From the NCBI GenBank assembly GCA_002083655.1, contig MSXR01000017.1, positions 62,001 through 126,000 of the forward strand: a stretch of 64,000 bases of DNA, given 5' to 3'. Of the stretch, positions 43,415-52,685 are shown one piece after another. The number at the start of each line of letters is the position of its first letter. Position 1 is the first letter of the stretch. The position numbers were made by a program, and so were the translations under genes. Under the pieces are notes generated by a model. It was not told the origin of the DNA, did no database searches, and saw only the letters and a program-made list of their open reading frames with translations. Origin of the DNA: Proteobacteria bacterium ST_bin14. Lineage in GTDB: Bacteria > Pseudomonadota > Alphaproteobacteria > Sphingomonadales > Sphingomonadaceae.

Positions 43415-43536
43415 CCCTTCAACCGCGCCACCTGAATCAAACGGCAATTCGGCGCGACACGACATGCAAAAATCATTTCGCTAGCGTTTGGTTGTTTGTT
43501 CGACTGTTACGTGACGGGTCGCCGCCAGTCCGCCCG

Positions 43537-45345
43537 CTAAGCCGCCACCCCCACCCTGTCCTCAAATAACACCTTCAGATCCTTCTTCAAAATCTTCCCG
43601 TTCGCGTTCCTCGGCAGTGTTTCTTCCACAAACCGGATCGCCACCGGCGTCTTGAAGATCGCAAGACGCGCCTTCACCCAGGCTTGCAGCTCGGCCTCGG
43701 TTGCCTCCATCCCCGGGGCCAGATGCACCACGGCGGCGGGTTCTTCGCCAAGCGTGCGGTGGGGGATGCCGATCAGGGCGCAATCGGTGACGGCGGGGTG
43801 TTCGTACAGGACGTTTTCGACCTCGCTTGAATAGATATTTTCGCCGCCCCGGATGATCATGTCCTTGGCGCGATCAACGATATAGACAAAGCCTTCGTCG
43901 TCCAGCCGCGCCAGATCGCCCGTGCGCACCCAGCCGTTGATGAAGGTCGCCGCCGTCGCCTCTGGCTTGTTCCAATATCCCTTCACCACCATTGGCCCGC
44001 GCGCCCATAGCTCGCCGACGTCGCCCACCGGCAGCTCGTTTTCGCCATTTTCGTCCATGATCTTCAGGTCCGCCACCGCCACGGCTGGCCCGGCGCTGGT
44101 GGGGCGGTTCAGATAATCCTCGGCGCTGTGCCCGGTCACGGTCGCCATTGTTTCGGTCATGCCCCAGCCATTGCCGGGCAGCGCGCCGAATTCGGTATAG
44201 ATGCGCTTGACGAGTTCGGGCGCAGACGGCGCGCCGCCATAGGAGATCGCCTCCAGCGACGACAGATCATATTTCGGGCGATCAGGATGCTCCAGCAACT
44301 GCCACGCGACCGTGGGCACGCCGCCTGTCGCATGGACTTTTTCGCGCTCGATAATCTCCATCGCCCGCACAACATCCCATTTGCGCATGAAGATCATCGT
44401 GCTGCCCGCCGCGAGCACACCCATCAGCGCGGCGCTGCACGCGGTAACATGGAACAGCGGGATGACGGTGAGCAGCGTTTTGGGGGTTGGCGCCGGAATC
44501 TCCTCGCCGCGCCGCATCAACGTGCGCGCCGCGCCAAATGCGCTGGAGAAGATGTTGGTCAGCAGGTTGCGGTGGCTGCCCAGCGCGCCCTTGGGGTTGC
44601 CGGTGGTGCCGCTGGTGTAGAAAATCGTCGCGTCATCCTCTGGCCCGATGGCGACTTGCGGGAAGGGCAGTTCGGGCATCACTGCCCAATCATGCGGCGT
44701 GCCGATGATCGATTCGAGCGATCCGACCTTGCCGCCAAGCGGCGCGGTGGCGCGCGCGACCAGAATCGATTCGACTGCGGGCAGCGCGGCGTAATGTTCG
44801 GCCATGCGCTGGTGGCGTTCATCATCCAGGATCAGCAGCTTTGCGCCCGAATCGTTGATGCCATATTCCAGCTCGCCCGCCGTCCACCACGCGTTCAGCG
44901 GCACGATAATCGCCCCGATGCTGACGGCGGCAAAGAACACCACCGGCCATTCGGGCATGTTGCGCATGGCCAGCGCGACCCGGTCGCCCTTGGCAATGCC
45001 CATCACCTGCAACCGCGTGGCGAGCGTGGCGACGGCGCGGTACTGCGCTTCATAGGTAACGCGCTCATCCTCATGAATGGTGAACTCCCGCTCGCCATGT
45101 GCGCGTGCCATCTGCACCAGCAGCGCCAGGTTGGGCGGTGCGTTTTTCCAGGTGCGGGTGGGAACGCCGCCAATCTCGACGGTCTCCATTTCAAACCGCG
45201 CGCCGGGGGCCGTCAGGATCGCATCAACCTGCGCCATCGGCATTTTGGGCCAGGCCGGATCAAGGGCGATAAGGGGCTCGTTCTGGGCAATATCCGGCAC
45301 GTCTTCTCTCCAGCACTTGAATTTCGGGTTTGGCTTATCTGCCAT
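43537..45345 (-). CDS. Acyl-CoA synthetase (AMP-forming, class I adenylate-forming)
   Basis: A 602-residue enzyme that activates a carboxylic acid, probably a medium or long-chain fatty acid, with ATP and CoA. The start at 45345 is the first well-placed ATG (MADKPNPKFKCWREDVPDIA). ATP-binding P-loop FYTSGTTGNPKG, then YGGAPSAPELVKRI, GWGMTETMATVTG, RTGDLARLDDEGFVYIVDR and the C-terminal catalytic lysine in PRNANGKILKK are all seen. A close copy of its last 88 codons occurs 3.1 kb away at 40182-40448. It is divergent from the serine hydrolase gene. Confidence 0.92.
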   Translation of the reverse strand: MADKPNPKFKCWREDVPDIAQNEPLIALDPAWPKMPMAQVDAILTAPGARFEMETVEIGGVPTRTWKNAPPNLALLVQMARAHGEREFTIHEDERVTYEAQYRAVATLATRLQVMGIAKGDRVALAMRNMPEWPVVFFAAVSIGAIIVPLNAWWTAGELEYGINDSGAKLLILDDERHQRMAEHYAALPAVESILVARATAPLGGKVGSLESIIGTPHDWAVMPELPFPQVAIGPEDDATIFYTSGTTGNPKGALGSHRNLLTNIFSSAFGAARTLMRRGEEIPAPTPKTLLTVIPLFHVTACSAALMGVLAAGSTMIFMRKWDVVRAMEIIEREKVHATGGVPTVAWQLLEHPDRPKYDLSSLEAISYGGAPSAPELVKRIYTEFGALPGNGWGMTETMATVTGHSAEDYLNRPTSAGPAVAVADLKIMDENGENELPVGDVGELWARGPMVVKGYWNKPEATAATFINGWVRTGDLARLDDEGFVYIVDRAKDMIIRGGENIYSSEVENVLYEHPAVTDCALIGIPHRTLGEEPAAVVHLAPGMEATEAELQAWVKARLAIFKTPVAIRFVEETLPRNANGKILKKDLKVLFEDRVGVAA

Positions 45346-45439
45346 TTTGACCAAGGTTAGTGTTGATTCACGCGCCACTCAAGGCAATAGGGGTGCGAAT
45401 GTTTCGAAGCAGGGGTATGGCGCAGGGTATGGAACAGGC

Positions 45440-46660
45440 ATGAACATCGCCAAGCCAGCGTTACATGGCTTCGACTCGCACCGCCTCGCGCGGATCGATA
45501 CGTTGCTGCGCGACCGTTATGTCGCACCCGGCAAGCTGCCCAACGCGCAAATCCTGATCGCGCATGAAGGCGAAATCGTCCATTTCTCCAGCCAGGGCGC
45601 CGCGCGTGAAGGCGGCGCTGACATCGACGAGACATCGCTGTTCCGCATCGCGAGCATGACCAAGCCCGTTACCTCGATCGCGTTCATGATGCTGGTTGAG
45701 CAGGGGCTGGTTGCCGTGGACACGCCGGTTCATCACGTGCTGCCTGAATTCAAGGGGTTGGGCGTATATAATGGCGGCGGGGCTGGCGTGCCCTTCCTCA
45801 CCAAATCAACCGATGAACCGATGCGGATGGTGGATCTGCTGCGGCATACATCGGGGCTGACCTATGGTTTTCAGAACCGGTCGAATATCGATGCGGCATA
45901 CCGTGAGGGGCGGCTGGAGAGTTGGCACGGCAACCATGATCTGGACGGCTTTGTCGCCGCGCTGGGCAAAATTCCGCTGGAATTCTCACCGGGCAGCGCG
46001 TGGAATTATTCGGTCGCCACCGATGTGCTGGGTGCCGTGGTGCAGCGCGTGGCCGGCATGCCGCTAGACGAATTTTTCCGCGCCCGCATTTTTGCACCGC
46101 TGGGCATGGACGACACATTTTTCACCGTGCCTGAGGATAAGGTCCACCGGCTGACCGATTGTTATGATTTCTTCCCCGGCGGCAAACCGGTGATGATGGA
46201 CCGGGGCGAGAAAAGCGCCTGGAGCCGCGCGCCAAAGCTCGTTTCGGGCGGCGGCGGGCTGGTCTCGACCGCGCTCGATTATCACCGTTTTTGCACCATG
46301 TGCCTGAATGGGGGCAGCCTGAATGGCGTGCGGATCGTGGGGCGCAAGACGATTGACCTGATGACGCAGAACCACCTGCCCGGCGGCGCTGATCTGGCGT
46401 CGATGTCCAAATCGCTGTTCAGCGAGGCTGCCAATGCGGGGACGGGTTTCGGGTTGGGCTTTGCGGTCAATATCGATGTCGCCCGGTCGATGATTCCCGG
46501 ATCAGTGGGGGAATATTATTGGGGGGGCATGTTTTCCACCGCCTTCTTCATCGATCCGGTTGAGCGAATCCACATGGTGTTCATGACCCAGCTTCGCCCA
46601 TCAAGCGCCTACCCCATTCGCCGCGAATTGAAGACGTTGATATACAGTGCGTTGACATAG
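45440..46660 (+). CDS. Beta-lactamase family serine hydrolase
   Basis: A 406-residue class C beta-lactamase/esterase-like protein. The nucleophile motif is S72-M-T-K75 in FRIASMTKPVTS, and the second catalytic tyrosine is in WNYSVATDVLG (YxN replaced by YSV). The later motif is a Gly-rich VSGGGGLVSTALDYHRF, and GGMFSTAFFIDP would be the KTG equivalent (FST here). No signal peptide, so a cytoplasmic esterase or lactonase is more likely than a beta-lactamase. It precedes the beta-oxidation gene fadB/J-like, with a palindromic repeat between. Confidence 0.85.
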   Translation: MNIAKPALHGFDSHRLARIDTLLRDRYVAPGKLPNAQILIAHEGEIVHFSSQGAAREGGADIDETSLFRIASMTKPVTSIAFMMLVEQGLVAVDTPVHHVLPEFKGLGVYNGGGAGVPFLTKSTDEPMRMVDLLRHTSGLTYGFQNRSNIDAAYREGRLESWHGNHDLDGFVAALGKIPLEFSPGSAWNYSVATDVLGAVVQRVAGMPLDEFFRARIFAPLGMDDTFFTVPEDKVHRLTDCYDFFPGGKPVMMDRGEKSAWSRAPKLVSGGGGLVSTALDYHRFCTMCLNGGSLNGVRIVGRKTIDLMTQNHLPGGADLASMSKSLFSEAANAGTGFGLGFAVNIDVARSMIPGSVGEYYWGGMFSTAFFIDPVERIHMVFMTQLRPSSAYPIRRELKTLIYSALT

Positions 46661-46674
46661 GTTGAATTCAAATT

Positions 46675-46751
46675 CCGTTCGTCCCGAGCGTAGTCGAGGG
46701 GCGTGCCGCGAGCGCTGCGCGGTGTGTCTCGACTTCACTCGACACGAACGG
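46675..46751. repeat. TCGAG-palindrome element, copy 1
   Basis: The element begins CCGTTCGTCCCGAGCGTAGT and ends CACTCGACACGAACGG; the CCGTTCGT/ACGAACGG ends are inverted. The two halves hold TAGTCGAGGGG and TCTCGACTTCACTCGA. The second copy at 55582-55654 is in the opposite orientation. It precedes the fadB/J-like gene by 26 bp. Confidence 0.75.
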
Positions 46752-46777
46752 TTCTTTTTAGATCTTGGAGAGCAAAT

Positions 46778-48808
46778 ATGACCAGTCCCATCACCACCGA
46801 ACGCCATGGCGACGTGCTCGTCATCATTTCGAACAACCCGCCCGTCAATGCGCTGGGCGCAGCGGTGCGGCAGGGGCTTGAGGCGGGGCTGAAGGAAGCT
46901 GCCGCTGATGATGGCATCAAGGCGGTGGTGATCCGGTGTGAGGGCCGCACGTTTTTTGCCGGCGCTGACATCACCGAATTTGGCCGCCCGATGCAGGAGC
47001 CCGGCCTGCCGACGGTAATCGACATGATCGAATCGAGCGAGAAGCCTGTCATTGCGGCGATCCACGGCACCGCGCTGGGCGGTGGATGCGAGGTGACGCT
47101 TGGCTGTCATTACCGCATCGCCGTGCCATCTGCGAAAATCGGCACGCCAGAGGTAAAGCTGGGCCTGCTGCCCGGTGCTGGCGGCACGCAGCGGATTCCG
47201 CGCGTTGCAGGCGTTGCGCTGGGGCTGGAAATGACCGCGAAGGGCGATCCCATCTCCGCCGCACGCGCCATGCAGGCGGGGCTGATTGATCGACTGGCCG
47301 GCGAAAATTCGCTGGTTGCTGACGCCGTTGCCTTTGCCAATGAAGTCGCCAGCGCCCGCCCCCTGCCCCGCGCCAGCGAGAAAACCGCTGTGGCTGATCC
47401 CGATGCGGTCGCCGCGTTCAAAAAGGAGAACGCCAAGCGCTTTCGCGGGTTTGATGCGCCCGCCGCCAACATCGCGTGCGTTGAAAAAGCCACCGACGGA
47501 TCAAGCTTTGCCGAAGGCATCGCGTTTGAGCGCCAGGAATTCATGAAGCTGATGATGGGCGTACAATCCGCCGCCCAGCGCCATCTGTTCTTCGCCGAAC
47601 GCCAGGCCGCAAAGATTGACGGCATCGACCCCGCGATTGCGCTGCGCCCGATTAAAAAGGTCGGCGTCATTGGCGCGGGCACGATGGGCGGCGGCATCAG
47701 CATGAACTTCTTGAGCGCGGGCATCCCCGTGACGATCGTGGAGATGCAGCAGGAAGCGCTTGATCGCGGCACCGGGGTAATCCGCAAGAATTATGAAGCA
47801 TCCGCCGCCAAGGGCCGGTTGAAGCCAGAGCAAGTCGCACTCGCGATGGGCGCGCTGACGCCGACGCTGAACCTTGAGGATCTGGCCGACTGCGATCTGG
47901 TGATCGAGGCCGTGTACGAGAGCATGGACGTAAAGAAGGAATTGTTCGGCAAGCTCGACAAGATCGTCAAGCAAGGCGCGATTTTGGCGTCCAACACCAG
48001 CTACCTCAACGTCGATGAAATCGCTGCCTCCACCAGCCGCCCGCAGGATGTGCTGGGCATGCATTTCTTCTCGCCTGCCAATGTGATGAAGTTGCTGGAA
48101 GTGGTGCGCGGCGCCAAGACGGCGGACGATGTGCTGGCAACCGTGATGGCACTGGCCAAGACGATCAAGAAGGTCGCAGTCGTATCGGGCGTGTGTCATG
48201 GCTTTATCGGCAACCGCATGCTGATGCCGCGCCAGGTGGAGGCGAACAAGCTGCTGATGGAAGGCGCGACGCCCGAACAGATTGACCGGGTGCATGTTGA
48301 ATTCGGCATGCCGATGGGGCCATTCCAGATGAGTGATCTGGCCGGCGTTGATATTGGCTGGCACCGCGATCCAACCCGCATCGAAAGCATCCGTGACGCG
48401 CTCGCCGCTGAAGGGCGCTGGGGGCAGAAAAAGTCGGCGGGCTTTTACGATTATGACGAAAAGCGCAACCCAACGCCGTCGCCGCGCGTTGCGGAGATTA
48501 TCGAGGATTTCCGCAGCCGATCAAACCTGCCCAAGCGCGAGATCACCGACGAGGAAATCATTGAGCGCACGCTGTACACGATGGTCAACGAAGGTGCGCT
48601 GATCCTTGAAGAAAAAATGGCGCAGCGCGCGTCCGACATCGATGTCGTGTGGATCTATGGCTATGGCTGGCCAGTCTATCGCGGTGGGCCGATGTTCTGG
48701 GCCGATACCGAAGGCGCGAAGAAAATCGTCGCAGGGCTCGAAAAACACGGGTTCAAGGTAGCGGAATTGCTGAAAAGCAATGCCGAGAGTGGCGGGCGGT
48801 TCAAGTGA
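46778..48808 (+). CDS. Enoyl-CoA hydratase/3-hydroxyacyl-CoA dehydrogenase fusion
   Basis: A 676-residue beta-oxidation enzyme (FadB/FadJ-like, shorter than the usual 700-730). The ATG at 46778 has GGAGAGC upstream. The crotonase half (1-190) has GRTFFAGADITEF, GTALGGGCEVTLGCHY and PEVKLGLLPGAGGTQRIPRV, with both catalytic glutamates. The dehydrogenase half begins with the Rossmann loop VGVIGAGTMGGGI at about residue 293 and continues with HFFSPANVMKLLEVVRG and the conserved VSGVCHGFIGNRML. It converts enoyl-CoA to 3-ketoacyl-CoA with NAD. The thiolase at 13.7 kb could finish the cycle. Confidence 0.92.
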   Translation: MTSPITTERHGDVLVIISNNPPVNALGAAVRQGLEAGLKEAAADDGIKAVVIRCEGRTFFAGADITEFGRPMQEPGLPTVIDMIESSEKPVIAAIHGTALGGGCEVTLGCHYRIAVPSAKIGTPEVKLGLLPGAGGTQRIPRVAGVALGLEMTAKGDPISAARAMQAGLIDRLAGENSLVADAVAFANEVASARPLPRASEKTAVADPDAVAAFKKENAKRFRGFDAPAANIACVEKATDGSSFAEGIAFERQEFMKLMMGVQSAAQRHLFFAERQAAKIDGIDPAIALRPIKKVGVIGAGTMGGGISMNFLSAGIPVTIVEMQQEALDRGTGVIRKNYEASAAKGRLKPEQVALAMGALTPTLNLEDLADCDLVIEAVYESMDVKKELFGKLDKIVKQGAILASNTSYLNVDEIAASTSRPQDVLGMHFFSPANVMKLLEVVRGAKTADDVLATVMALAKTIKKVAVVSGVCHGFIGNRMLMPRQVEANKLLMEGATPEQIDRVHVEFGMPMGPFQMSDLAGVDIGWHRDPTRIESIRDALAAEGRWGQKKSAGFYDYDEKRNPTPSPRVAEIIEDFRSRSNLPKREITDEEIIERTLYTMVNEGALILEEKMAQRASDIDVVWIYGYGWPVYRGGPMFWADTEGAKKIVAGLEKHGFKVAELLKSNAESGGRFK

Positions 48809-48823
48809 CCGCTGCTGTAACAT

Positions 48824-48949
48824 TCCTCCCCACTTACGGGGAGGGGGACCAGCTACAGGCTGGTGGAGGGGGCTCGCCTGAAGCGCAGCGCGTGCTGCCC
48901 TCCCCCTCCGTCGGCGCTTCGCGCCGCCACCTCCCCGTCCCGGGGAGGA
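48824..48949. repeat. CCTCCCCG multi-hairpin element, copy 1
   Basis: A 126-bp element beginning TCCTCCCC and ending CGGGGAGGA. Its outer ends form an inverted repeat and it contains inner hairpins such as ACCAGCTACAGGCTGGT and GGCGCTTCGCGCC. The copy at 52686-52814 is in the opposite orientation with different stem bases but the same pairing. Its right end contains the GGAGG that serves as ribosome site for the amidase gene six bases on. Confidence 0.8.
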
Positions 48950-48954
48950 TTTAG

Positions 48955-50271
48955 GTGAAGACGGCGCTGGCCATCGCTGCCGCGATCCGCGCGGGGGAAA
49001 CCACCGCACTCGCCGAGTGCGAGGCGGCAATCGCGCGGATTGAGGCAGGCGATAGCGCGATCAACGCCGTCGTCGTCCGCGATTTTGATCGGGCACGGGA
49101 TCAGGCGCGCGCGGTCGATGCGCGGGCGGCGGCGGGCGACACCAACGGCGTGTTGCTCGGCGTGCCGATGACGGTGAAGGAAAGCTTTGATGTCGCAGGT
49201 CTGGTCAGCTGCTGGGGCTTTGAAGACCATGCCGATTTCGTTGCCGCCACAGATGCCGTTGCGGTCCAGCGCCTGAAAGCCGCCGGTGCGGTGATCCTGG
49301 GCAAAACCAACGTCCCCGTCGCACTCGCCGATTTGCAGACCAACAACCCGGTCTATGGCCGCACGCGCAATCCGTGGAAGCTGGACCGGGTGCCCGGTGG
49401 ATCGTCCGGCGGGGCCGCCGCAGCGCTCGCGGCTGGCTATGTACCAATTGAAATTGGATCGGACATTGGCGGGTCGATCCGCATCCCGGCCGCGTTTTGC
49501 GGGGTGTGGGGGCACAAACCGACCTATAATGCGCTGCTGAGCTTTGGGCATAACTTCCCGCGTACCGAGGGCTGCGGCGTTGCGCTGAACGTCATCGGCC
49601 CCCTGGCGCGCGACGCCGATGATCTGGAGGCGCTGTTTGGCGTGATGGGCGGCGATGCGCTCGCCCGCCCCGCCCCGCGCGCACCCGGCGCATGGCGCAT
49701 TCTGCTGGTCGATCCACATCCGCATGTGCCGGTACAGGCCGCTATTCGCGAAGCGATTGAAGCGACCGGCAAAGCGTTTGAAGCCGCCGGTGCAAAGGTT
49801 GACCGGGGCAGCGACTTGCTGCCCGATCTGGCGCTGCAGACCGCGCATTACATCCGCATGCTGCTGACGGCGATGGCACGCGGTGCCCCGCCGCCCGGTG
49901 GAGGGCCCGCCACGACGCTGGGCGATTGGTATGGCCTGATCGACGCCCAGGCCAAGTGCCGTCGCGACTGGGGGCGGTTATTTGGCGATTATGACGCCGT
50001 CATCGCGCCCATTTGGGGCACGACGGCCTATCCGCATGACGATACCCCGCTTGGGCAGCGGATGTTGATGATCGATGGCAATGCGACGCCGGCTGGCATG
50101 CAAATGGCACTGCCCGGCCTCGCCACCTTCCCCATGCTGCCCGCGACCAGCGTGCGCATTGGTACTGACCCTGATGGCCTGCCAATCGGTGTGCAGGTGA
50201 TCGCCGATTATAACCGCGACTGGACGGCGATTGCCGTTGCACGCGTGGCGCATGAATTGATGAGGAGCTGA
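48955..50271 (+). CDS. Amidase (amidase signature family)
   Basis: A 438-residue enzyme from a GTG start whose ribosome site (GGAGG, six bases before) lies in the right arm of the palindromic element. The amidase signature is clear: catalytic lysine in GVPMTVKESFD, GGSSGGAAAALAAGYVPIEI and then GSDIGGSIRIPAAFCG with the cis-serine and nucleophile serine (Ser-cisSer-Lys). Such enzymes hydrolyse amides such as indoleacetamide or aryl amides. Co-transcription with the acyl-CoA dehydrogenase gene 1 bp later suggests a shared catabolic substrate. Confidence 0.88.
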   Translation: MKTALAIAAAIRAGETTALAECEAAIARIEAGDSAINAVVVRDFDRARDQARAVDARAAAGDTNGVLLGVPMTVKESFDVAGLVSCWGFEDHADFVAATDAVAVQRLKAAGAVILGKTNVPVALADLQTNNPVYGRTRNPWKLDRVPGGSSGGAAAALAAGYVPIEIGSDIGGSIRIPAAFCGVWGHKPTYNALLSFGHNFPRTEGCGVALNVIGPLARDADDLEALFGVMGGDALARPAPRAPGAWRILLVDPHPHVPVQAAIREAIEATGKAFEAAGAKVDRGSDLLPDLALQTAHYIRMLLTAMARGAPPPGGGPATTLGDWYGLIDAQAKCRRDWGRLFGDYDAVIAPIWGTTAYPHDDTPLGQRMLMIDGNATPAGMQMALPGLATFPMLPATSVRIGTDPDGLPIGVQVIADYNRDWTAIAVARVAHELMRS

Positions 50272-50272
50272 C

Positions 50273-51457
50273 ATGACGACCGATATCGACACGTTCCGCC
50301 GCGAAACCCGCGCCTGGCTGGAAGCAAACTGCCCGCCCGAAATGCGCCAGCCGGTGCGTAGCGAAAAGGACGCCAATTGGGGCGGCCGCAACGCCGAGTA
50401 TCAGCCCGGCCAAAAAGAATGGATGGACGCGATGGCATCGCGCGGTTGGAACGTGCCTGATTGGCCCGTTGCCTATGGCGGCGGTGGCCTGTCCCCGGCG
50501 CAAACCAAGGCGCTGCGCGAAGAAATGGCGGCAATGAAGTGCCGCAACCCGCTGAACAGCTTTGGTATTTCCATGCTCGGGCCAGCATTGTTGAAATATG
50601 GCACAGAGGAACAGAAGCTCGATTATCTGCCCAAGATTGCGCGCGGCGAAATCCGCTGGTGCCAGGGCTATTCAGAACCCAATGCGGGCTCTGACCTTGC
50701 CAGCCTTGCCACGTCAGCAGAGGATGCGGGCGACCATTATATCTTGAACGGTCAAAAAGTATGGACCAGCTATGCCGACAAGGCAGACTGGATTTTCTGT
50801 CTGGTCCGCACCGACAAAACCAACAAGCAGGGCGGGATCAGCTTTGTATTGTTCGACATGACCAGCCCCGGCGTATCGACCAAGCCCATTCTGCTGATCA
50901 GCGGCTATTCACCGTTCTGCGAGACCTTTTTTGACAATGTGAAGGTGCCCAAAAGCCAACGCGTGCATGACGAGAATAAGGGCTGGGACGTCGCCAAATA
51001 TCTGCTGGGGCATGAGCGCGAGATGATCAGCGGCATGGGCCTTGGCTCAACCGGCGGCAATCCGCTGATCGAAGGCGCGATTGCCACCGTCGGGCTGGAT
51101 CATGACGGCCGCCTCGCCGATCCGTTGCTGCGTGCAGCGATTGCGCAGTTTGAGGTCCGCGCCAAGGCGTTCGGGATGATGTCCGAACGGTTTATCGATG
51201 AGCTGAAGGCCGGCAAGGCGCACCCGGCCCAGCCAAGCATGATGAAATATTACGGCACTGAACTGAACAAGAGCCGCCATGAGCTAATGATGGCTGCAGG
51301 CGGATCGGACGCGCTGGAATGGGAAAGCGAACGATCGTCAGGTGGTGCCGGACCACGCGCCTGGCTACGCACCAAAGCCAATTCGATCGAGGGCGGGACG
51401 AGCGAGGTTCAGCTGAACATCGTGGCGAAACGGATTTTGGAATTGCCGAGCGCGTGA
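50273..51457 (+). CDS. Acyl-CoA dehydrogenase (first of a pair)
   Basis: A 394-residue flavoprotein of the acyl-CoA dehydrogenase family, starting 1 bp after the amidase stop. WCQGYSEPNAGSDLASLATS is the first family signature, GQKVWTSYADKADWIFCLVR the beta-domain FAD contact, and SIEGGTSEVQLNIVAKRIL the C-terminal end. It probably removes two hydrogens from an acyl-CoA. A catalytic glutamate near residue 248-260 is expected in the GNPLIEGAIATVG region but not confirmed. The similar gene at 51552 follows after a palindromic repeat; heteromeric ACAD pairs of this kind are known in steroid and fatty-acid breakdown. Confidence 0.9.
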   Translation: MTTDIDTFRRETRAWLEANCPPEMRQPVRSEKDANWGGRNAEYQPGQKEWMDAMASRGWNVPDWPVAYGGGGLSPAQTKALREEMAAMKCRNPLNSFGISMLGPALLKYGTEEQKLDYLPKIARGEIRWCQGYSEPNAGSDLASLATSAEDAGDHYILNGQKVWTSYADKADWIFCLVRTDKTNKQGGISFVLFDMTSPGVSTKPILLISGYSPFCETFFDNVKVPKSQRVHDENKGWDVAKYLLGHEREMISGMGLGSTGGNPLIEGAIATVGLDHDGRLADPLLRAAIAQFEVRAKAFGMMSERFIDELKAGKAHPAQPSMMKYYGTELNKSRHELMMAAGGSDALEWESERSSGGAGPRAWLRTKANSIEGGTSEVQLNIVAKRILELPSA

Positions 51458-51466
51458 TCGATTTGT

Positions 51467-51536
51467 GCTCCGGCGTAGGCCGGAGCGGTGGCCACGCAAG
51501 CCTCACGACACCTAGGGTTCCGGCCTTCGCCGGAAC
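51467..51536. repeat. Two-hairpin GCCGGA repeat between the ACAD genes
   Basis: Hairpin 1 is GCTCCGGC-GTAG-GCCGGAGC (51467-51486); hairpin 2 is GTTCCGGC-CTTC-GCCGGAAC (51517-51536). They are separated by 30 bp. Both are perfect and placed between the two acyl-CoA dehydrogenase genes. GGAG just after the second arm is the ribosome site for the next gene. Confidence 0.75.
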
Positions 51537-51551
51537 ACGGAGAACCCAGAA

Positions 51552-52679
51552 ATGCCACTCTATCTGAACGAAGAACAAATCCAGCTGCAGGATACCGCGC
51601 GCGGGTTCATCCATGAACATGCGCCGGTCAAGCACATGCGTGCGCTGCGCGATGCGAAGGATGCCACCGGATTCAGCCGCGATCTGTGGAAGCAGTTCGC
51701 CGAGCTGGGCCTGACCGGCATCTTGATCGGTGAGGAGGATGGCGGGCTTGGGCTGGGCCATGTCGAGGCAGGCGTGGTGCTCGAAGAAATCGGGCGCAAC
51801 CTGTCGCCCTCCCCCTTCCTCGCCACCGCCGTCGCCGCTGTCGAAGCGTTGAAGGGCACCCCGCACGCCGCGCGCTATTTTCCCGGCATCTTGAGCGGCG
51901 AAACCGTCGCTGCACTCGCCATCGATGAAGGCGCCAAGCACCGCGCTACCGTCGGCATGAAGGCCGAACGGTCGGGCAACGGCTTCAAGCTCTCCGGTGC
52001 CAAGCAGTTCGTGACGCATGGCCATGTCGCCGATGTCATCATTGTCGCCGCGCGCACCGCCGGGGCTGCCGATGACGCAAACGGCATCACCCTGTTCGCG
52101 GTCGACCGAAATGCGGCCGGGCTGACGTCGGAGGCCGAGCGTCTGGCTGATAGCTCGCTCGCCGCGCGAATGAAGTTTGACGGGGTCGAAGTCGATGCCG
52201 ATGCGGTGATCGGCGAAGTCGATCATGGCGGCAATCCGCTGGGTCGCTTGCTGCGCGCGGGCCGCGTTGGCGCGTCGGCCGAGTTGCTTGGGGTCGGCGC
52301 GGGCGCGATGGACATGACGGTAAACTACCTGAAGGAACGCAAGCAGTTTGGCCTGCGGATCGGCAGTTTCCAGGCGCTCCAGCACCGCGCCGCACATCTG
52401 TACTCCGAAATGGAGGTTGCCCGTGCCGCCGTGCTCAAGGCGCAGCAATTGCTGGATGCAGGCGACGCCAAGGCTGACGAGGCAGTGTCCGTTGCCAAGG
52501 CGATGACCGCGATGGCAACCACGCTGAGCGTGCAGGAGGGCGTTCAGATGCATGGCGGCATCGGCATGACCGACGAATATGATATCGGCTTCTATATGAA
52601 GCGCGGGCGGGTGCTGGCGGAGATGTTTGGCGACGCCAATTTTCACGCCGATCAGATCGCCCGGGCAGCGGGGTATTAA
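51552..52679 (+). CDS. Acyl-CoA dehydrogenase (second of a pair)
   Basis: A 375-residue member of the acyl-CoA dehydrogenase family, shorter than its partner and with a weaker first signature (GLTGILIGEEDGGLGLGHVE). LSGAKQFVTHGHVADVIIVA and the C-terminal GVQMHGGIGMTDEYDIGFYM are clear. The motif HGGIGM followed by TDEYDIGFYMKRGR is typical of the small alpha-subunit-like FadE partners. A heterotetramer with the protein encoded by 50273-51457 is likely because they are adjacent and co-directional, although not translationally coupled. Confidence 0.88.
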   Translation: MPLYLNEEQIQLQDTARGFIHEHAPVKHMRALRDAKDATGFSRDLWKQFAELGLTGILIGEEDGGLGLGHVEAGVVLEEIGRNLSPSPFLATAVAAVEALKGTPHAARYFPGILSGETVAALAIDEGAKHRATVGMKAERSGNGFKLSGAKQFVTHGHVADVIIVAARTAGAADDANGITLFAVDRNAAGLTSEAERLADSSLAARMKFDGVEVDADAVIGEVDHGGNPLGRLLRAGRVGASAELLGVGAGAMDMTVNYLKERKQFGLRIGSFQALQHRAAHLYSEMEVARAAVLKAQQLLDAGDAKADEAVSVAKAMTAMATTLSVQEGVQMHGGIGMTDEYDIGFYMKRGRVLAEMFGDANFHADQIARAAGY

Positions 52680-52685
52680 AACAAA

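Noticed and set aside
40182..43536. Calling the DUF4331 module an integrative element or genomic island
   Set aside because: No integrase, transposase or att-like tRNA is present; only the direct repeats support mobility, so it is reported as a finding and not a mobile_element.
44128..45360. 410-codon plus-strand open frame opposite the acyl-CoA synthetase
   Set aside because: The minus strand shows every adenylate-forming motif, so this is a shadow frame.
45077..45439. N-terminal extension of the serine hydrolase frame
   Set aside because: It overlaps the divergent synthetase gene and lacks the hydrolase start; ATG 45440 is better supported.
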